Source: Prevotella sp.
GTDB lineage: Bacteria; Bacteroidota; Bacteroidia; Bacteroidales; Bacteroidaceae
Length of the DNA: 62,551 nucleotides
Direction of reading: 5' to 3'
NCBI GenBank assembly: GCA_017458225.1
Contig: JAFTFX010000009.1
Location: 1 to 62,551, forward strand
Positions 21,599 through 30,850 of the stretch are shown here, one piece after another. A program made the translations under genes and the position numbers. Positions within the stretch are counted from its first letter, which is position 1; each line of letters starts with the position of its first letter. Under the pieces are notes generated by a model. That model did not search any database. It worked only from the letters and a program-made list of their open reading frames with translations, and had not been told where the DNA came from.

Positions 21599-24500
21599 TA
21601 TTTCACCACAACTTTTCGGCCATTGCGTATGTAAAGTCCCCTGACTGGCTTTGCAATCCTGATGCCTTGCAGTGTATAATAATACTGAGGCTCAAGGGTC
21701 TTTTCCTTCTTGGGTAAGACTATTGAAGTGGGCATCTGACGTGGGCGATATTGCTGCAACATTCTATAAACATAATAGCTACTGCGACTGAAGAGGTCAT
21801 AGACAATTTCATTCGCGTCGTCAGCACACGTCATCAACAACGTCAATGAGTCGGCTGCATTGTAATCCACTTTTGAAGAAGTGCCCAACAGATAAGACAA
21901 CAGCGCCACATCACCCTGCTGGGCTGCGGCATGCAACTCAAAATCATTGGTTACGCCCATGCCATAAGAAGGTAAACAGAACATAAACGAGGCTTTAGCC
22001 GATTTCACAACGACACCTTCAGCAACCTCTATCTCAGTCTTTCCCGACGAACCAGCCGGAGCACGTCGCCATGCATCGGTAACCGTAAAGCCAGAAAGAG
22101 CAATCTTGTTCGTCATGACTTGCCAGCCACATGCTGGAGCCTCGTCTTTCGTGAAGTCAACCAGACGCACCTGATCGTAAGCCCCATATGCATGCAGATA
22201 GGCACTGCTCTCATTCCCTGCCGCATCTTTACCTGTCACCACGATAAAGGTAGGACATGCGCCCTGTACCGTCAACAGTGTCTTGTCGGCAGAAAGCGCG
22301 TAGTCGTTGAAGGCATTGCCGTCTTCATCAGTAACAACAATTTCCGTGAGTTCCTGCCCCGAGGGAGCGGTCAGCTGATAGGTAGGATAGAAATCCTGTC
22401 CGTCCTGCACGAAACTCTTCAACTCGGCCTTGAGTTCCGACGATTGATGACGCAGGGGAACCAGTTTGACGGCACCATTCAAGCCCGAGGGAACCAACGA
22501 CCAGTTATTATAGGTGATGCCCGACTGGCTGGTGTTGCCATTCACAATATCCAGAATATTCACGTCCTTGAACTTACGCCACACCACGCCGTCGAGATCC
22601 ATCTGACGAATGCGGTTGGCCGGCAGGTTGGTCACCTCAACACGCAAGGTGTTGACACCTGCCTGCGGTTTTCCTGTGATGTCAAGGACGAAAGGTGCAC
22701 TCCATGCACACCCTACATACTCACCGTTCAGATAGACACGGGCACTCTCGCGCACATCGCCCAAATCAAGGCGCATGCCGGCATTGGCCATGGAGAGCAG
22801 TTGCTGCGTCACATTGAAAGTGGTCTCATAGATGCCCGTGCCCATCGCCTTGGCTGTGGCGGCATCCAACTGTTCCCACGCGGAAGGCTTGTCCAGTTCG
22901 TAGGTACCCAAAGTTTCTGCAGGATAGCTGTCGTCGGTGAAGCTGAGTGTCCACTTTGAGTTAATGGAGATACCTTCCATCTCAACAACAGGGACATCGG
23001 TTGTCTGAGGCATCACGCCCCCACCCGTTCCATCATTGAAGGTCCGCAGGATGATGCTCTCACCCGATTTCAATGACAGCCAGAGTTTTCCGTCCTCAAC
23101 GGTAGCACGGCTAATGCTGCCTGTCATGGGATTGTAGAGCCAAGCCTGTATGAACGGCACAGCCAGTGACACCATGCCTTCTTTCTTGTCGTGTGAAAGA
23201 TTGGTAATAAAATAATGATAGCCTGTCTCGTTCTTACGACGAATCATACGCAGTCCGAGGGCAGTGCGAATCTCTTCACCCTGCACGCCAAATGATGCCA
23301 CCGATGCCGCATCATTCTTATAGACGATCTTTGCCCCCTGCTCAGCCAGCTCGTCCAAATGAGCTTTCACACCTTCTGGAAGATTGGTGCTGACGGGAAC
23401 AATCAGTCCACGATAGCGCGCGCCTGCCGCCGTCTGCAACATGCCGTCGACGAAAGTGGTTGTCAGCAACAGCTCGTCACTGATGAAGTCGCAGTCCAGT
23501 CCTGCAGCCTCCACATTGTTGACGGCCGTCACCATCGAAGGAATCTTCTGCGACAACGTGTTGATGTCGAAGAGTTGCAAGCGAGCCGCATTGACACCCG
23601 TATTCTTGTGCATGGCATCCTGGAAAGGAGCATAGACCAGCAGGTCATTGTCGGGCTGTCCCATCTGCAGGAAACTCTGGCAGCGAGTGGCATACTGCAT
23701 GAACTCCGAGGCATCGCGCCAGATACTGTTGGTAGGGCTCATATCAACCGACGCATAGAACTTCCATCCTGGCCATGCAGCCTCCTGAGGTGAATAGGTA
23801 GTACCGTGGAAGAAAATATGGTTGACACCAGCAATAAACATCAGGTCAACTTCCGGCTTCATCTGCGACAACGACACGCGGAAATGTTCTGCCAACCATG
23901 TGAAGGTCTCGCTCGATGTCATCTTCTTGCCCGTTATGTGGGCTGCCGACGAGGCGTATTTCAGCGTGGCCAAATCGCTGAGGTTCTGACTGGTAAAGCC
24001 AGGATCGGTACGCAGGCCACGTATATTGAAGTTCGTAATGCCGAAGCCCTCAATCTCGGGAATGTCCACTGCTGCATAGAAGTCAATAAGATTGCCGGGC
24101 GAGCCATGTCCTTGATTACGGGTTGTCACCCCATGCGAGTGGGCCCATTCCGTCCACTGCCGAGTGAAATTGTTGAGCAGCATGTCGGAGAGTGTCTGGC
24201 GATAGTCGGCCAACACCTGATTGCCCGTATCCTTGCGCTTGCCCAATGCCAACAATTGGTCCATGTGTTCTTCCAATTTATAGCCACGATATTTCTCAAA
24301 CTCACTGAACATCTTCGGTGTCCAGTCGGCCCCATAGACCTCATAGCTGTCATTGAAGAACGTGTGTGGCCAACGGGCACCCGTGGCCGTAAACCTGCTG
24401 TCGAAGTGTTGCAGATAGCTCTTCACTGCATCGGCATCATAGTGGTCCAGCACATAGCCCTCGCCACCAGGAGCCGCACGCTTCACCTGCTGACCGGTGT

Positions 24501-25107
24501 GTCCGTTGTAGACGGCCAGCAACAGCCACTCACCTGCCGGAGCCGTCCACTTCAACATCTTTCCGTCGACATACTCCGTCACATCAACGGCCTGCTGGTC
24601 GCCATCCTGCTGGAAGGCCATCACCTTATTCAAAGAAGCATTCGCCTCAGGACTGCTCACATCGAATGACAGTACCGTTGCGCCGTCACCAGTTTTCGTC
24701 TCGTTCTTTGTAACAAGCTTTCCTGCTGCCTGAGCAAGGGTGACCCACGGACCGCCAAAAGGCCAGCCCGTTCCACCATTCATGTCAATATCAACACCAG
24801 AATCATCGCCTGTCGTCTGACATACCTTCAAGGCATCCATCCAGCCCGACGAGAGGTATGTGAGCTCATGACTTTCATTGCCTGTCACCCCATAGATGGG
24901 TGTGATCTCGAGTGTGCCGATACCTGTTTTGGCATATTCCGCAATGTTCCATTTCAGATTATCAGCATCAACAGCCGAGCCCATCCACCACCAGCGCGAA
25001 CCTGGTTTCATCTCACGAGTCACTTCAGGCCATTGTGGCTCACCCTGAGCAAATGTCCATTCCGTCATGCAGAGGAATGCAAGCAGTACCCATAATTTTC
25101 GTTTCAT
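21598..25107 (-). CDS. Secreted GH106-like glycosidase (alpha-L-rhamnosidase family)
   Basis: The 1169-aa protein has a signal peptide (MKRKLWVLLAFLCMTEWTFAQ). Its N-terminal part carries features I associate with GH106 and related large rhamnosidases: SRWWWMGSAVD, GIGTLEITPIYGV and DIDMNGGTGWPFGGPWV. A galactose-binding-like beta-sandwich segment is near residues 735-860 (YETTFNVTQ, ARVYLNGEYVG, LRVEVTNLPANRI). The last residues (YYTLQGIRI, VRGLYIRNGRKVVVK) form the same kind of short C-terminal tail as in the amylase. It has no nearby SusC/D pair and no starch-type operator, so it is probably a separately controlled enzyme for rhamnose-containing glycans. The substrate is not proven. Confidence 0.75.
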   Translation of the reverse strand: MKRKLWVLLAFLCMTEWTFAQGEPQWPEVTREMKPGSRWWWMGSAVDADNLKWNIAEYAKTGIGTLEITPIYGVTGNESHELTYLSSGWMDALKVCQTTGDDSGVDIDMNGGTGWPFGGPWVTLAQAAGKLVTKNETKTGDGATVLSFDVSSPEANASLNKVMAFQQDGDQQAVDVTEYVDGKMLKWTAPAGEWLLLAVYNGHTGQQVKRAAPGGEGYVLDHYDADAVKSYLQHFDSRFTATGARWPHTFFNDSYEVYGADWTPKMFSEFEKYRGYKLEEHMDQLLALGKRKDTGNQVLADYRQTLSDMLLNNFTRQWTEWAHSHGVTTRNQGHGSPGNLIDFYAAVDIPEIEGFGITNFNIRGLRTDPGFTSQNLSDLATLKYASSAAHITGKKMTSSETFTWLAEHFRVSLSQMKPEVDLMFIAGVNHIFFHGTTYSPQEAAWPGWKFYASVDMSPTNSIWRDASEFMQYATRCQSFLQMGQPDNDLLVYAPFQDAMHKNTGVNAARLQLFDINTLSQKIPSMVTAVNNVEAAGLDCDFISDELLLTTTFVDGMLQTAAGARYRGLIVPVSTNLPEGVKAHLDELAEQGAKIVYKNDAASVASFGVQGEEIRTALGLRMIRRKNETGYHYFITNLSHDKKEGMVSLAVPFIQAWLYNPMTGSISRATVEDGKLWLSLKSGESIILRTFNDGTGGGVMPQTTDVPVVEMEGISINSKWTLSFTDDSYPAETLGTYELDKPSAWEQLDAATAKAMGTGIYETTFNVTQQLLSMANAGMRLDLGDVRESARVYLNGEYVGCAWSAPFVLDITGKPQAGVNTLRVEVTNLPANRIRQMDLDGVVWRKFKDVNILDIVNGNTSQSGITYNNWSLVPSGLNGAVKLVPLRHQSSELKAELKSFVQDGQDFYPTYQLTAPSGQELTEIVVTDEDGNAFNDYALSADKTLLTVQGACPTFIVVTGKDAAGNESSAYLHAYGAYDQVRLVDFTKDEAPACGWQVMTNKIALSGFTVTDAWRRAPAGSSGKTEIEVAEGVVVKSAKASFMFCLPSYGMGVTNDFELHAAAQQGDVALLSYLLGTSSKVDYNAADSLTLLMTCADDANEIVYDLFSRSSYYVYRMLQQYRPRQMPTSIVLPKKEKTLEPQYYYTLQGIRIAKPVRGLYIRNGRKVVVK

Positions 25108-25269
25108 TTTGTTACAGTTTCTTTTGTTTTAGAGTTTTGGCGGCAAAGATAATCAAAAATATTGACATGATATAGTAGATGAAAAATTAAAAAAAGTAAA
25201 TCATACTACTATTACAAGAGTTTTGCCTAATTTTGCACCTAAATTCGCAAATTAATCATTTAGAAAGTA

Positions 25270-26772
25270 ATGAGTCTTACAGATATAGCAAGAATCTTCT
25301 TCAAACAGCGCCAACGCGAACTGCAGCGCCATCAGCATGAAGGAGAAACTTTGCAGAGAGAGGTCCTGACCCACCTTTTGAATCAGGCAAAAGATACAGA
25401 ATACGGCATCAATCACGTGTTTGGCGGAAAGAAAGACTATGAGAGTTTCATCCGCAACACTCCCGTCAACACCTACGAAGAACTGAAAGGCGACATTGAC
25501 CGCATGCGGCAAGGCGAGACCGACGTGCTGTGGCCGGGCCGTGTGAAGTGGTATGCCAAGTCGAGCGGCACCACCAACGACAAGTCGAAGTTCATCCCCG
25601 TATCGCCTGAAGGCTTGAAGAGAATACACTACAAAGGCGGTGCCGACGTAGTAGCCCTCTACTTGCGCAACAATCCCAAAAGTCGCATGTTCGACGGTCG
25701 CGGCCTCATCCTGGGAGGCAGTCATGCCCCCAACTACAACCTGCCCGGCTCACTGGTGGGCGACCTCAGTGCCATCCTGATTGAGAACATCAACCCTGTC
25801 GTCAATCTGGTGCGTGTCCCATCGAAGCAGACGGCCCTGCTCTCCGATTTTGAAATCAAGCGCGACCGTATTGCCCGTGAGGCCATGACGAAGAATGTCA
25901 CCAACCTGAGCGGCGTTCCGTCGTGGATGCTCTCGGTGCTAAACCGCATGATGGAGATTACGGGCAAGCAGCACTTGGAGGAAGTATGGCCCAACATCGA
26001 AGTATTCTTCCACGGCGGCGTGGCCTTCACGCCCTATCGCGAGCAATACGAGAAACTCATCACCTCGCCTCGCATGCACTATATGGAGACCTACAACGCC
26101 AGCGAGGGCTTCTTCGGCATTCAGGACGATCCTACCGACAAGTCGATGCTCTTGATGCTCGACTACGACGTGTTCTATGAATTCCAGGAGATGGGCACCG
26201 ACACCATCGTGCCGCTCTGGGGCGTGGAGAAAGGCAAGAACTATGCCATGATTATCTCTACCTCATGCGGACTGTGGCGCTATATGATTGGCGACACCAT
26301 CCAGTTCACGTCGACCAATCCCTACAAGTTCATTATCTCTGGTCGCACCAAGAGTTTCATCAACGCTTTCGGCGAGGAACTTATTGTGGATAATGCAGAG
26401 AAAGGACTGGCTTATGCCTGTCAGAAGACGGGAGCCGTGGTCAGTGAATACACAGCCGCCCCTGTCTTCATGGACGACAATGCAAAGTGTCGCCACCAGT
26501 GGGTGATAGAGTTCACCAAAAAGCCTGCCGACATCAAGGAGTTTGCTGGCATTCTCGACCGCAAGCTGCAAGAGATTAACAGCGACTACGAAGCCAAGCG
26601 ATATAAGGACATTACCCTGCAACCACTGGAAATCATCACCGCTCGCAGCGGACTGTTCAATGACTGGCTGAAGGCCAAGGGCAAACTGGGCGGTCAGCAC
26701 AAGGTGCCCCGACTGAACAACTCACGCGACATCATCGAACAGTTGTTAGAGTTAAACGAAATTGAAAGTTGA
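25270..26772 (+). CDS. GH3 auxin-responsive-promoter family protein (acyl-adenylating fold)
   Basis: A 500-aa protein of the GH3 family of adenylate-forming acyl-amido synthetases, named after plant enzymes and unrelated to glycoside hydrolase family 3. The ATP-binding motif SSGTTNDKSKFIP (about residues 98-110) and YNASEGFFGIQ (about 277-287) are intact, so the protein should be catalytically competent. The bacterial substrate is unknown. A TAATTTTG -7 box (25228-25235) lies upstream. It ends just before the Ig-like lipoprotein ATG, so the genes are co-transcribed. Confidence 0.9.
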   Translation: MSLTDIARIFFKQRQRELQRHQHEGETLQREVLTHLLNQAKDTEYGINHVFGGKKDYESFIRNTPVNTYEELKGDIDRMRQGETDVLWPGRVKWYAKSSGTTNDKSKFIPVSPEGLKRIHYKGGADVVALYLRNNPKSRMFDGRGLILGGSHAPNYNLPGSLVGDLSAILIENINPVVNLVRVPSKQTALLSDFEIKRDRIAREAMTKNVTNLSGVPSWMLSVLNRMMEITGKQHLEEVWPNIEVFFHGGVAFTPYREQYEKLITSPRMHYMETYNASEGFFGIQDDPTDKSMLLMLDYDVFYEFQEMGTDTIVPLWGVEKGKNYAMIISTSCGLWRYMIGDTIQFTSTNPYKFIISGRTKSFINAFGEELIVDNAEKGLAYACQKTGAVVSEYTAAPVFMDDNAKCRHQWVIEFTKKPADIKEFAGILDRKLQEINSDYEAKRYKDITLQPLEIITARSGLFNDWLKAKGKLGGQHKVPRLNNSRDIIEQLLELNEIES

Positions 26773-26777
26773 AAGAT

Positions 26778-28706
26778 ATGAAAAGAATCGTTTATTTTCT
26801 CGTTTTATCTTTCCTTACCTCCTGTGCCCGCATGGGTAACCCAGACGGAGGCTGGTACGACGACACCCCGCCAAGAGTGGTACACTCAACCCCCGACGAC
26901 AAAGGAACACATGTGACAGCAAAGCGCGTAACTATCAATTTCAACGAGTTCGTCAAGATTGAAGATGCCCAGAACAAAGTCATCATCTCACCGCCGCAGA
27001 TGGAAATGCCCGACATCAAGGCCAGCGGCAAGCGCATCATCATCAGCCTGCACGACTCGCTGAAGGCCAATACCACCTATACCGTTGACTTCAGCGATGC
27101 CATCTCTGACAACAACGAAGGCAACCCTATGGGCAACTACACCTTCTCGTTTTCCACGGGCGAGCAGATTGACACGATGCAAGTATCCGGCTATGCCCTC
27201 AACGCTGAGGATCTGGAACCCATCAAAGGCATTCTGGTTGGCCTCTATGAAGACAGCACCTTTGCCGACTCCACCTTCCACAAATTGCCCATGATGCGCG
27301 TATCACGCACCAACGGCAGCGGCTTCTTTACCATCAAGGGCGTGGCTCCAGGGCGCTATCGCGTCCGCGCCTTGCAGGATGCCGACGGCGACTTCATGCA
27401 CGGGCAGAAGAGTGAGACCATCGGATTTGTCGACGACATTATCGAGCCTTCCGCCATGCAGGATGTCAGACAAGACACCGTATGGACCGACGCACTGCAC
27501 ATTCATAACATCCTGCGCACTGGCTACACTCACTTCCTACCCGACGATATCACGCTGCTCTGCTTCCAGGCCCCTCAGACTGACCGCTACCTCATCAAGA
27601 CCGAGCGCAAGGAGCCTGAGAAGATCGGTCTTTTCTTCACCTACGGCAGCGACAGTCTGCCCACGATCAGAGGTCTGAACTTCGAGGCCGACAGTGCCTT
27701 TATCATTGAGCCATCCCAGAAGCTGGACACCATCTACTACTGGCTGCGCGACACCATGCTGATCAATCAGGACACGCTGAGAATGGAAATCAACTACCAG
27801 ATGACCGACACCACAGGCATTTTGATTGCAAAGACCGACACCATCGAGGCACTGGCCAAGGTGCCCTACGAGAAACGCCTCAAGGAACGCATGAAGGAAT
27901 ATGAGAAGTGGCAGAAGGAACAGGAAAAGAAAAAGAAGAAAGAAGAGCCCTACGACAGCATCATGCCCAAGGAAGTGCTCAGGTTGAAGATGAGCGCCAG
28001 CGGTTCGATGGCTCCCAACGAGAATGTCTTTTTCGAATTCCCCGTTCCACTGAGTTCCTGCATCAAGGATTCCGTACACCTCTATTCCATGATTGACTCC
28101 GTGTGGTATCGGGCTCCCCACGTCTTCGAACAGGTGGGCATTCGCACATACGTGCTCAAAGCCGAATGGCGACCAGGCATCGAGTATAGCCTGGAGATTG
28201 ACTCGGCTGCCTTCGAAAGCATCTACGGACTGGTCAACAAGCCCATCAAGACCGGATTGAAAATACGGACAGAAGACGAGTTCAGCACTCTGCAAGTCAA
28301 CATCACGGCACCTGCCGACAGCGGAGAAATCTACGTTCAGCTGCTGGGCAGAGACGATAAGCCCATGCGTGAGGAGAAAGTAAAGGACGGCTCTGCCGAA
28401 TTCTATTTCGTAAAGCCTAACACCTACTATCTGCGCGCCTTCATCGACTATAACGGTAACGGCATCTGGGACACGGGCGACTACGACAACCACCAGCAGG
28501 CAGAACCCGTCTACTATTTCCCTGAACAGGTGGAGTGCAAGCAGAAATGGGATGTCACCCGCAACTGGACGCTCGACGAGAAGCCACGCTTCAAGCAAAA
28601 GCCACTCGACATCACCAAGCAGAAGCCCGACCAGCAGAAACAACTGAAGAGCCGCAATGCCCAGCGCGCTGCCGAGAAGGGCATACCCCTGCCAACAGGG
28701 AAATAG
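26778..28706 (+). CDS. Ig-like (Big_5) domain lipoprotein
   Basis: A cell-envelope lipoprotein of 642 aa. I chose the ATG at 26778 (MKRIVYFLVLSFLTSC) because it puts the lipidated Cys at about residue 16; the TTG 9 bp upstream is less likely. The N-terminal region (PPRVVHSTPDDKGTHV, ITINFNEFVKI, NTTYTVDFSDAISDNNEGNP) is the bacterial Ig-like Big_5 type. A charged segment rich in Lys and Glu (about residues 370-390) follows. The C-terminal part is beta-rich (LRAFIDYNGNGIWDTGDYD) and ends very basic. This family is widespread in Bacteroidetes without assigned function. It is the middle gene of a three-gene operon. Confidence 0.85.
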   Translation: MKRIVYFLVLSFLTSCARMGNPDGGWYDDTPPRVVHSTPDDKGTHVTAKRVTINFNEFVKIEDAQNKVIISPPQMEMPDIKASGKRIIISLHDSLKANTTYTVDFSDAISDNNEGNPMGNYTFSFSTGEQIDTMQVSGYALNAEDLEPIKGILVGLYEDSTFADSTFHKLPMMRVSRTNGSGFFTIKGVAPGRYRVRALQDADGDFMHGQKSETIGFVDDIIEPSAMQDVRQDTVWTDALHIHNILRTGYTHFLPDDITLLCFQAPQTDRYLIKTERKEPEKIGLFFTYGSDSLPTIRGLNFEADSAFIIEPSQKLDTIYYWLRDTMLINQDTLRMEINYQMTDTTGILIAKTDTIEALAKVPYEKRLKERMKEYEKWQKEQEKKKKKEEPYDSIMPKEVLRLKMSASGSMAPNENVFFEFPVPLSSCIKDSVHLYSMIDSVWYRAPHVFEQVGIRTYVLKAEWRPGIEYSLEIDSAAFESIYGLVNKPIKTGLKIRTEDEFSTLQVNITAPADSGEIYVQLLGRDDKPMREEKVKDGSAEFYFVKPNTYYLRAFIDYNGNGIWDTGDYDNHQQAEPVYYFPEQVECKQKWDVTRNWTLDEKPRFKQKPLDITKQKPDQQKQLKSRNAQRAAEKGIPLPTGK

Positions 28707-28801
28707 ACCTTGCAGAGAAGAAAACTTTATTTCAGAGATTAGTTTTTACCTTTTACTCTTTCATGCATCCATATAGAGTAAACCCTTTAAAAAGAAAGAT
28801 T

Positions 28802-29644
28802 ATGAAAAGACTATTGATAACTCGCAACACAGTACACATGCTGGCACTGCTGTCGCTCCTCGCGGCTGGTTCAATGACCTCAATGCCTGCCCAAGCCCAA
28901 TGCGGCATTGAGAACAAGGCATTCCAGAGTGGTGAATTCCTCGCCTACGACCTTTACTTCAACTGGAAGTTCGTGTGGCTCAAGGTTGGGTCGGCCAGCA
29001 TGTCTACGGTCAAATCGGTCTACAACGGCGAAGATGCCTATCGCACCAGCCTCATCACCCGAGGCAACGAAAAGCTGGACGGATTCTTCGTCATGCGCGA
29101 CACCCTGCTCAGCTATTGCAACAAAGACCTTGCTCCCCTCTACCACCGCAAGGGATCGCTGGAAGGCAAGCGCTACTATGTCGACGAGCTGTGGTACACC
29201 TATCCGAAGAACAACTGTCACGTCAAGATGCACCGCATTGATGCCGACGGCGAGGTGCACTGGAAGGACAAGGAGTACAAAGACTGCGTCTACGACATGA
29301 TGAGCATCTTCCTGCGTGCCCGCAACTTCGATGCCTCTACGATGAAGGAAGGCGATGTCATACCCATGCCCATCACCGATGCCAAGCACCTGTCGAACTC
29401 TTGGCTGAAGTATCGCGGCAAGGAGACCTATAAGATTGACGGTACAAAGGAGAAGTTCCGCTGTCTGGTCTTCTCGTTCATTGAGCACGAGAACGGCAAG
29501 AACAAGGAACTCATCCGCTTCTACGTCACCGACGACCTGAACCACATCCCCGTGCGCCTCGACCTCTTCCTCTCCTTCGGCTCCGCCAAGGTGTTCCTAA
29601 AGAGCTACAAGGGCATCAAGAATCCCATCACCTCAAAACTTTAA
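28802..29644 (+). CDS. DUF3108 family exported protein
   Basis: The 280-aa protein starts at the ATG at 28802 (MKRLLITRNTVHMLALLSLLAAGSM, a signal peptide ending near AQAQ). An upstream in-frame opening at 28535 overlaps the preceding gene in another frame and is not the start. The pattern FQSGEFLAYDLYFNWKFVWLKVGSASM followed by RDTLLSYCNK and YHRKGSLEGKRYYVDELWY is characteristic of DUF3108 proteins, which have a lipocalin-like beta fold in the envelope. It lies 95 bp after the Ig-like lipoprotein and is followed by a strong terminator. The function is unknown. Confidence 0.85.
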   Translation: MKRLLITRNTVHMLALLSLLAAGSMTSMPAQAQCGIENKAFQSGEFLAYDLYFNWKFVWLKVGSASMSTVKSVYNGEDAYRTSLITRGNEKLDGFFVMRDTLLSYCNKDLAPLYHRKGSLEGKRYYVDELWYTYPKNNCHVKMHRIDADGEVHWKDKEYKDCVYDMMSIFLRARNFDASTMKEGDVIPMPITDAKHLSNSWLKYRGKETYKIDGTKEKFRCLVFSFIEHENGKNKELIRFYVTDDLNHIPVRLDLFLSFGSAKVFLKSYKGIKNPITSKL

Positions 29645-29652
29645 CAGATAAC

Positions 29653-29680
29653 AAAAAGGCTGAATTTCTTCAGCCTTTTT
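29653..29680. terminator. Bidirectional terminator
   Basis: A 12-bp perfect stem (AAAAAGGCTGAA / TTCAGCCTTTTT) with a TTTC loop separates the convergent DUF3108 and aldo/keto reductase genes. Confidence 0.92.
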
Positions 29681-29695
29681 AGTTTTCTCCGTTTT

Positions 29696-30664
29696 CTACA
29701 GTTCGTTAGGGAACGGCTGCGCGTTGACACACTTCAGATTCTTCTGAAGCTGGGCGGTGCTGCTGGCACCTACAAGCACAGAGGTGACACCCTTCTGGGC
29801 CAAAATCCAGGCCAGGGCCATCTCAGCCAGTGTCTCACCACGCTGCTGTGCCTGCTCATTGTAAGAACGGATGCGCTGCAGCAGCTCGTCGGTAAGCATG
29901 CTCTCCTTCAAGAACTTGCCTTTCGACATGCGCGAGTCTTCAGGTATACCGTTCAAGTAGCGGTCGGTGAGCAGTCCCTGAGCCAGTGGCGAGAAGGAGA
30001 TGAAGCCCACGCCCTGCTCATGGCAGAGGTCGAGGATGCCCGACTCCTGCGGCTCACGGTCGAGCATGTTCAAACGGCCTTGATAAATAAGGCAGGGCAC
30101 GTCGTGCTCCTTCAGATAGCGGAACGCGAAGCGCGTAGCTTCGAGCGGCCAGCGCGAGATGCCTACATAGAGGGCCTTGCCTGCACGAACGATGTCGACG
30201 AGTGCCTGCAGTGTCTCCTCCAACGGCGTTTCAGGATCGTAGCGATGCGAGTAGAACAGGTCGACATAGTCGAGATGCATGCGGCGTAGTGACTGGTCGA
30301 GCGAAGCCATCAGATACTTGCGCGAGCCCCAGTTGCCGTAAGGACCGGGCCACATGTCGTAGCCTGCCTTGCTGGAAATGAACAGTTCGTCGCGATAGGG
30401 AGCGAAGTCGTCCTGCATCAGTCGCCCCATGGTCTCTTCGGCCGAGCCGTAGGGAGGACCGTAGTTGTTAGCCAGGTCGAAGTGGGTGATACCATGATCG
30501 AAGGCATAGCGAGTAATCTCGCGACTGCGCTCGTAGGGGTCAACACCCCCGAAGTTATGCCAAAACCCGAGCGACACCTTCGGCAGCAGCACACCACTGC
30601 GCCCGCATCGCTCATATTTCATGCCCCCGTCGTAGCGCTGGGCATCTGCCATGTAATCATTCAT
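29696..30664 (-). CDS. Aldo/keto reductase, YghZ/L-glyceraldehyde-3-phosphate reductase-like
   Basis: NAD(P)H-dependent reductase of small aldehydes. The ATG at 30664 gives MNDYMADAQRYDGGMKYERCGRSG, which aligns with the start of E. coli YghZ, so I prefer it to the start 10 codons upstream. The TIM-barrel AKR signatures are clear: ITHFDLANNYGPPYGSAEE with catalytic Asp and Tyr, SSKAGYDMWPGPYG with catalytic Lys, YSHRYDPETP with catalytic His, and the cofactor loop SVLVGASSTAQL. It has 322 aa. It is monocistronic, between a bidirectional terminator and its own promoter region. Confidence 0.93.
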   Translation of the reverse strand: MNDYMADAQRYDGGMKYERCGRSGVLLPKVSLGFWHNFGGVDPYERSREITRYAFDHGITHFDLANNYGPPYGSAEETMGRLMQDDFAPYRDELFISSKAGYDMWPGPYGNWGSRKYLMASLDQSLRRMHLDYVDLFYSHRYDPETPLEETLQALVDIVRAGKALYVGISRWPLEATRFAFRYLKEHDVPCLIYQGRLNMLDREPQESGILDLCHEQGVGFISFSPLAQGLLTDRYLNGIPEDSRMSKGKFLKESMLTDELLQRIRSYNEQAQQRGETLAEMALAWILAQKGVTSVLVGASSTAQLQKNLKCVNAQPFPNEL

Positions 30665-30850
30665 AGTCTGCGGTTTATTGATAATCAGTTGCAAAAATAA
30701 ACAAAAAAAGCCAACTAACCATCTGTTAGGTCAAAAAAAATGTCCATGTCCTTTTATTTTCTGGCATCATTGAAAACAAGCAGCCCCATCTTTCGCCCTT
30801 GTTTATCCAGGGTAAAGATGGAGCTGATATGTTAGAGAAGCTATGAACAG

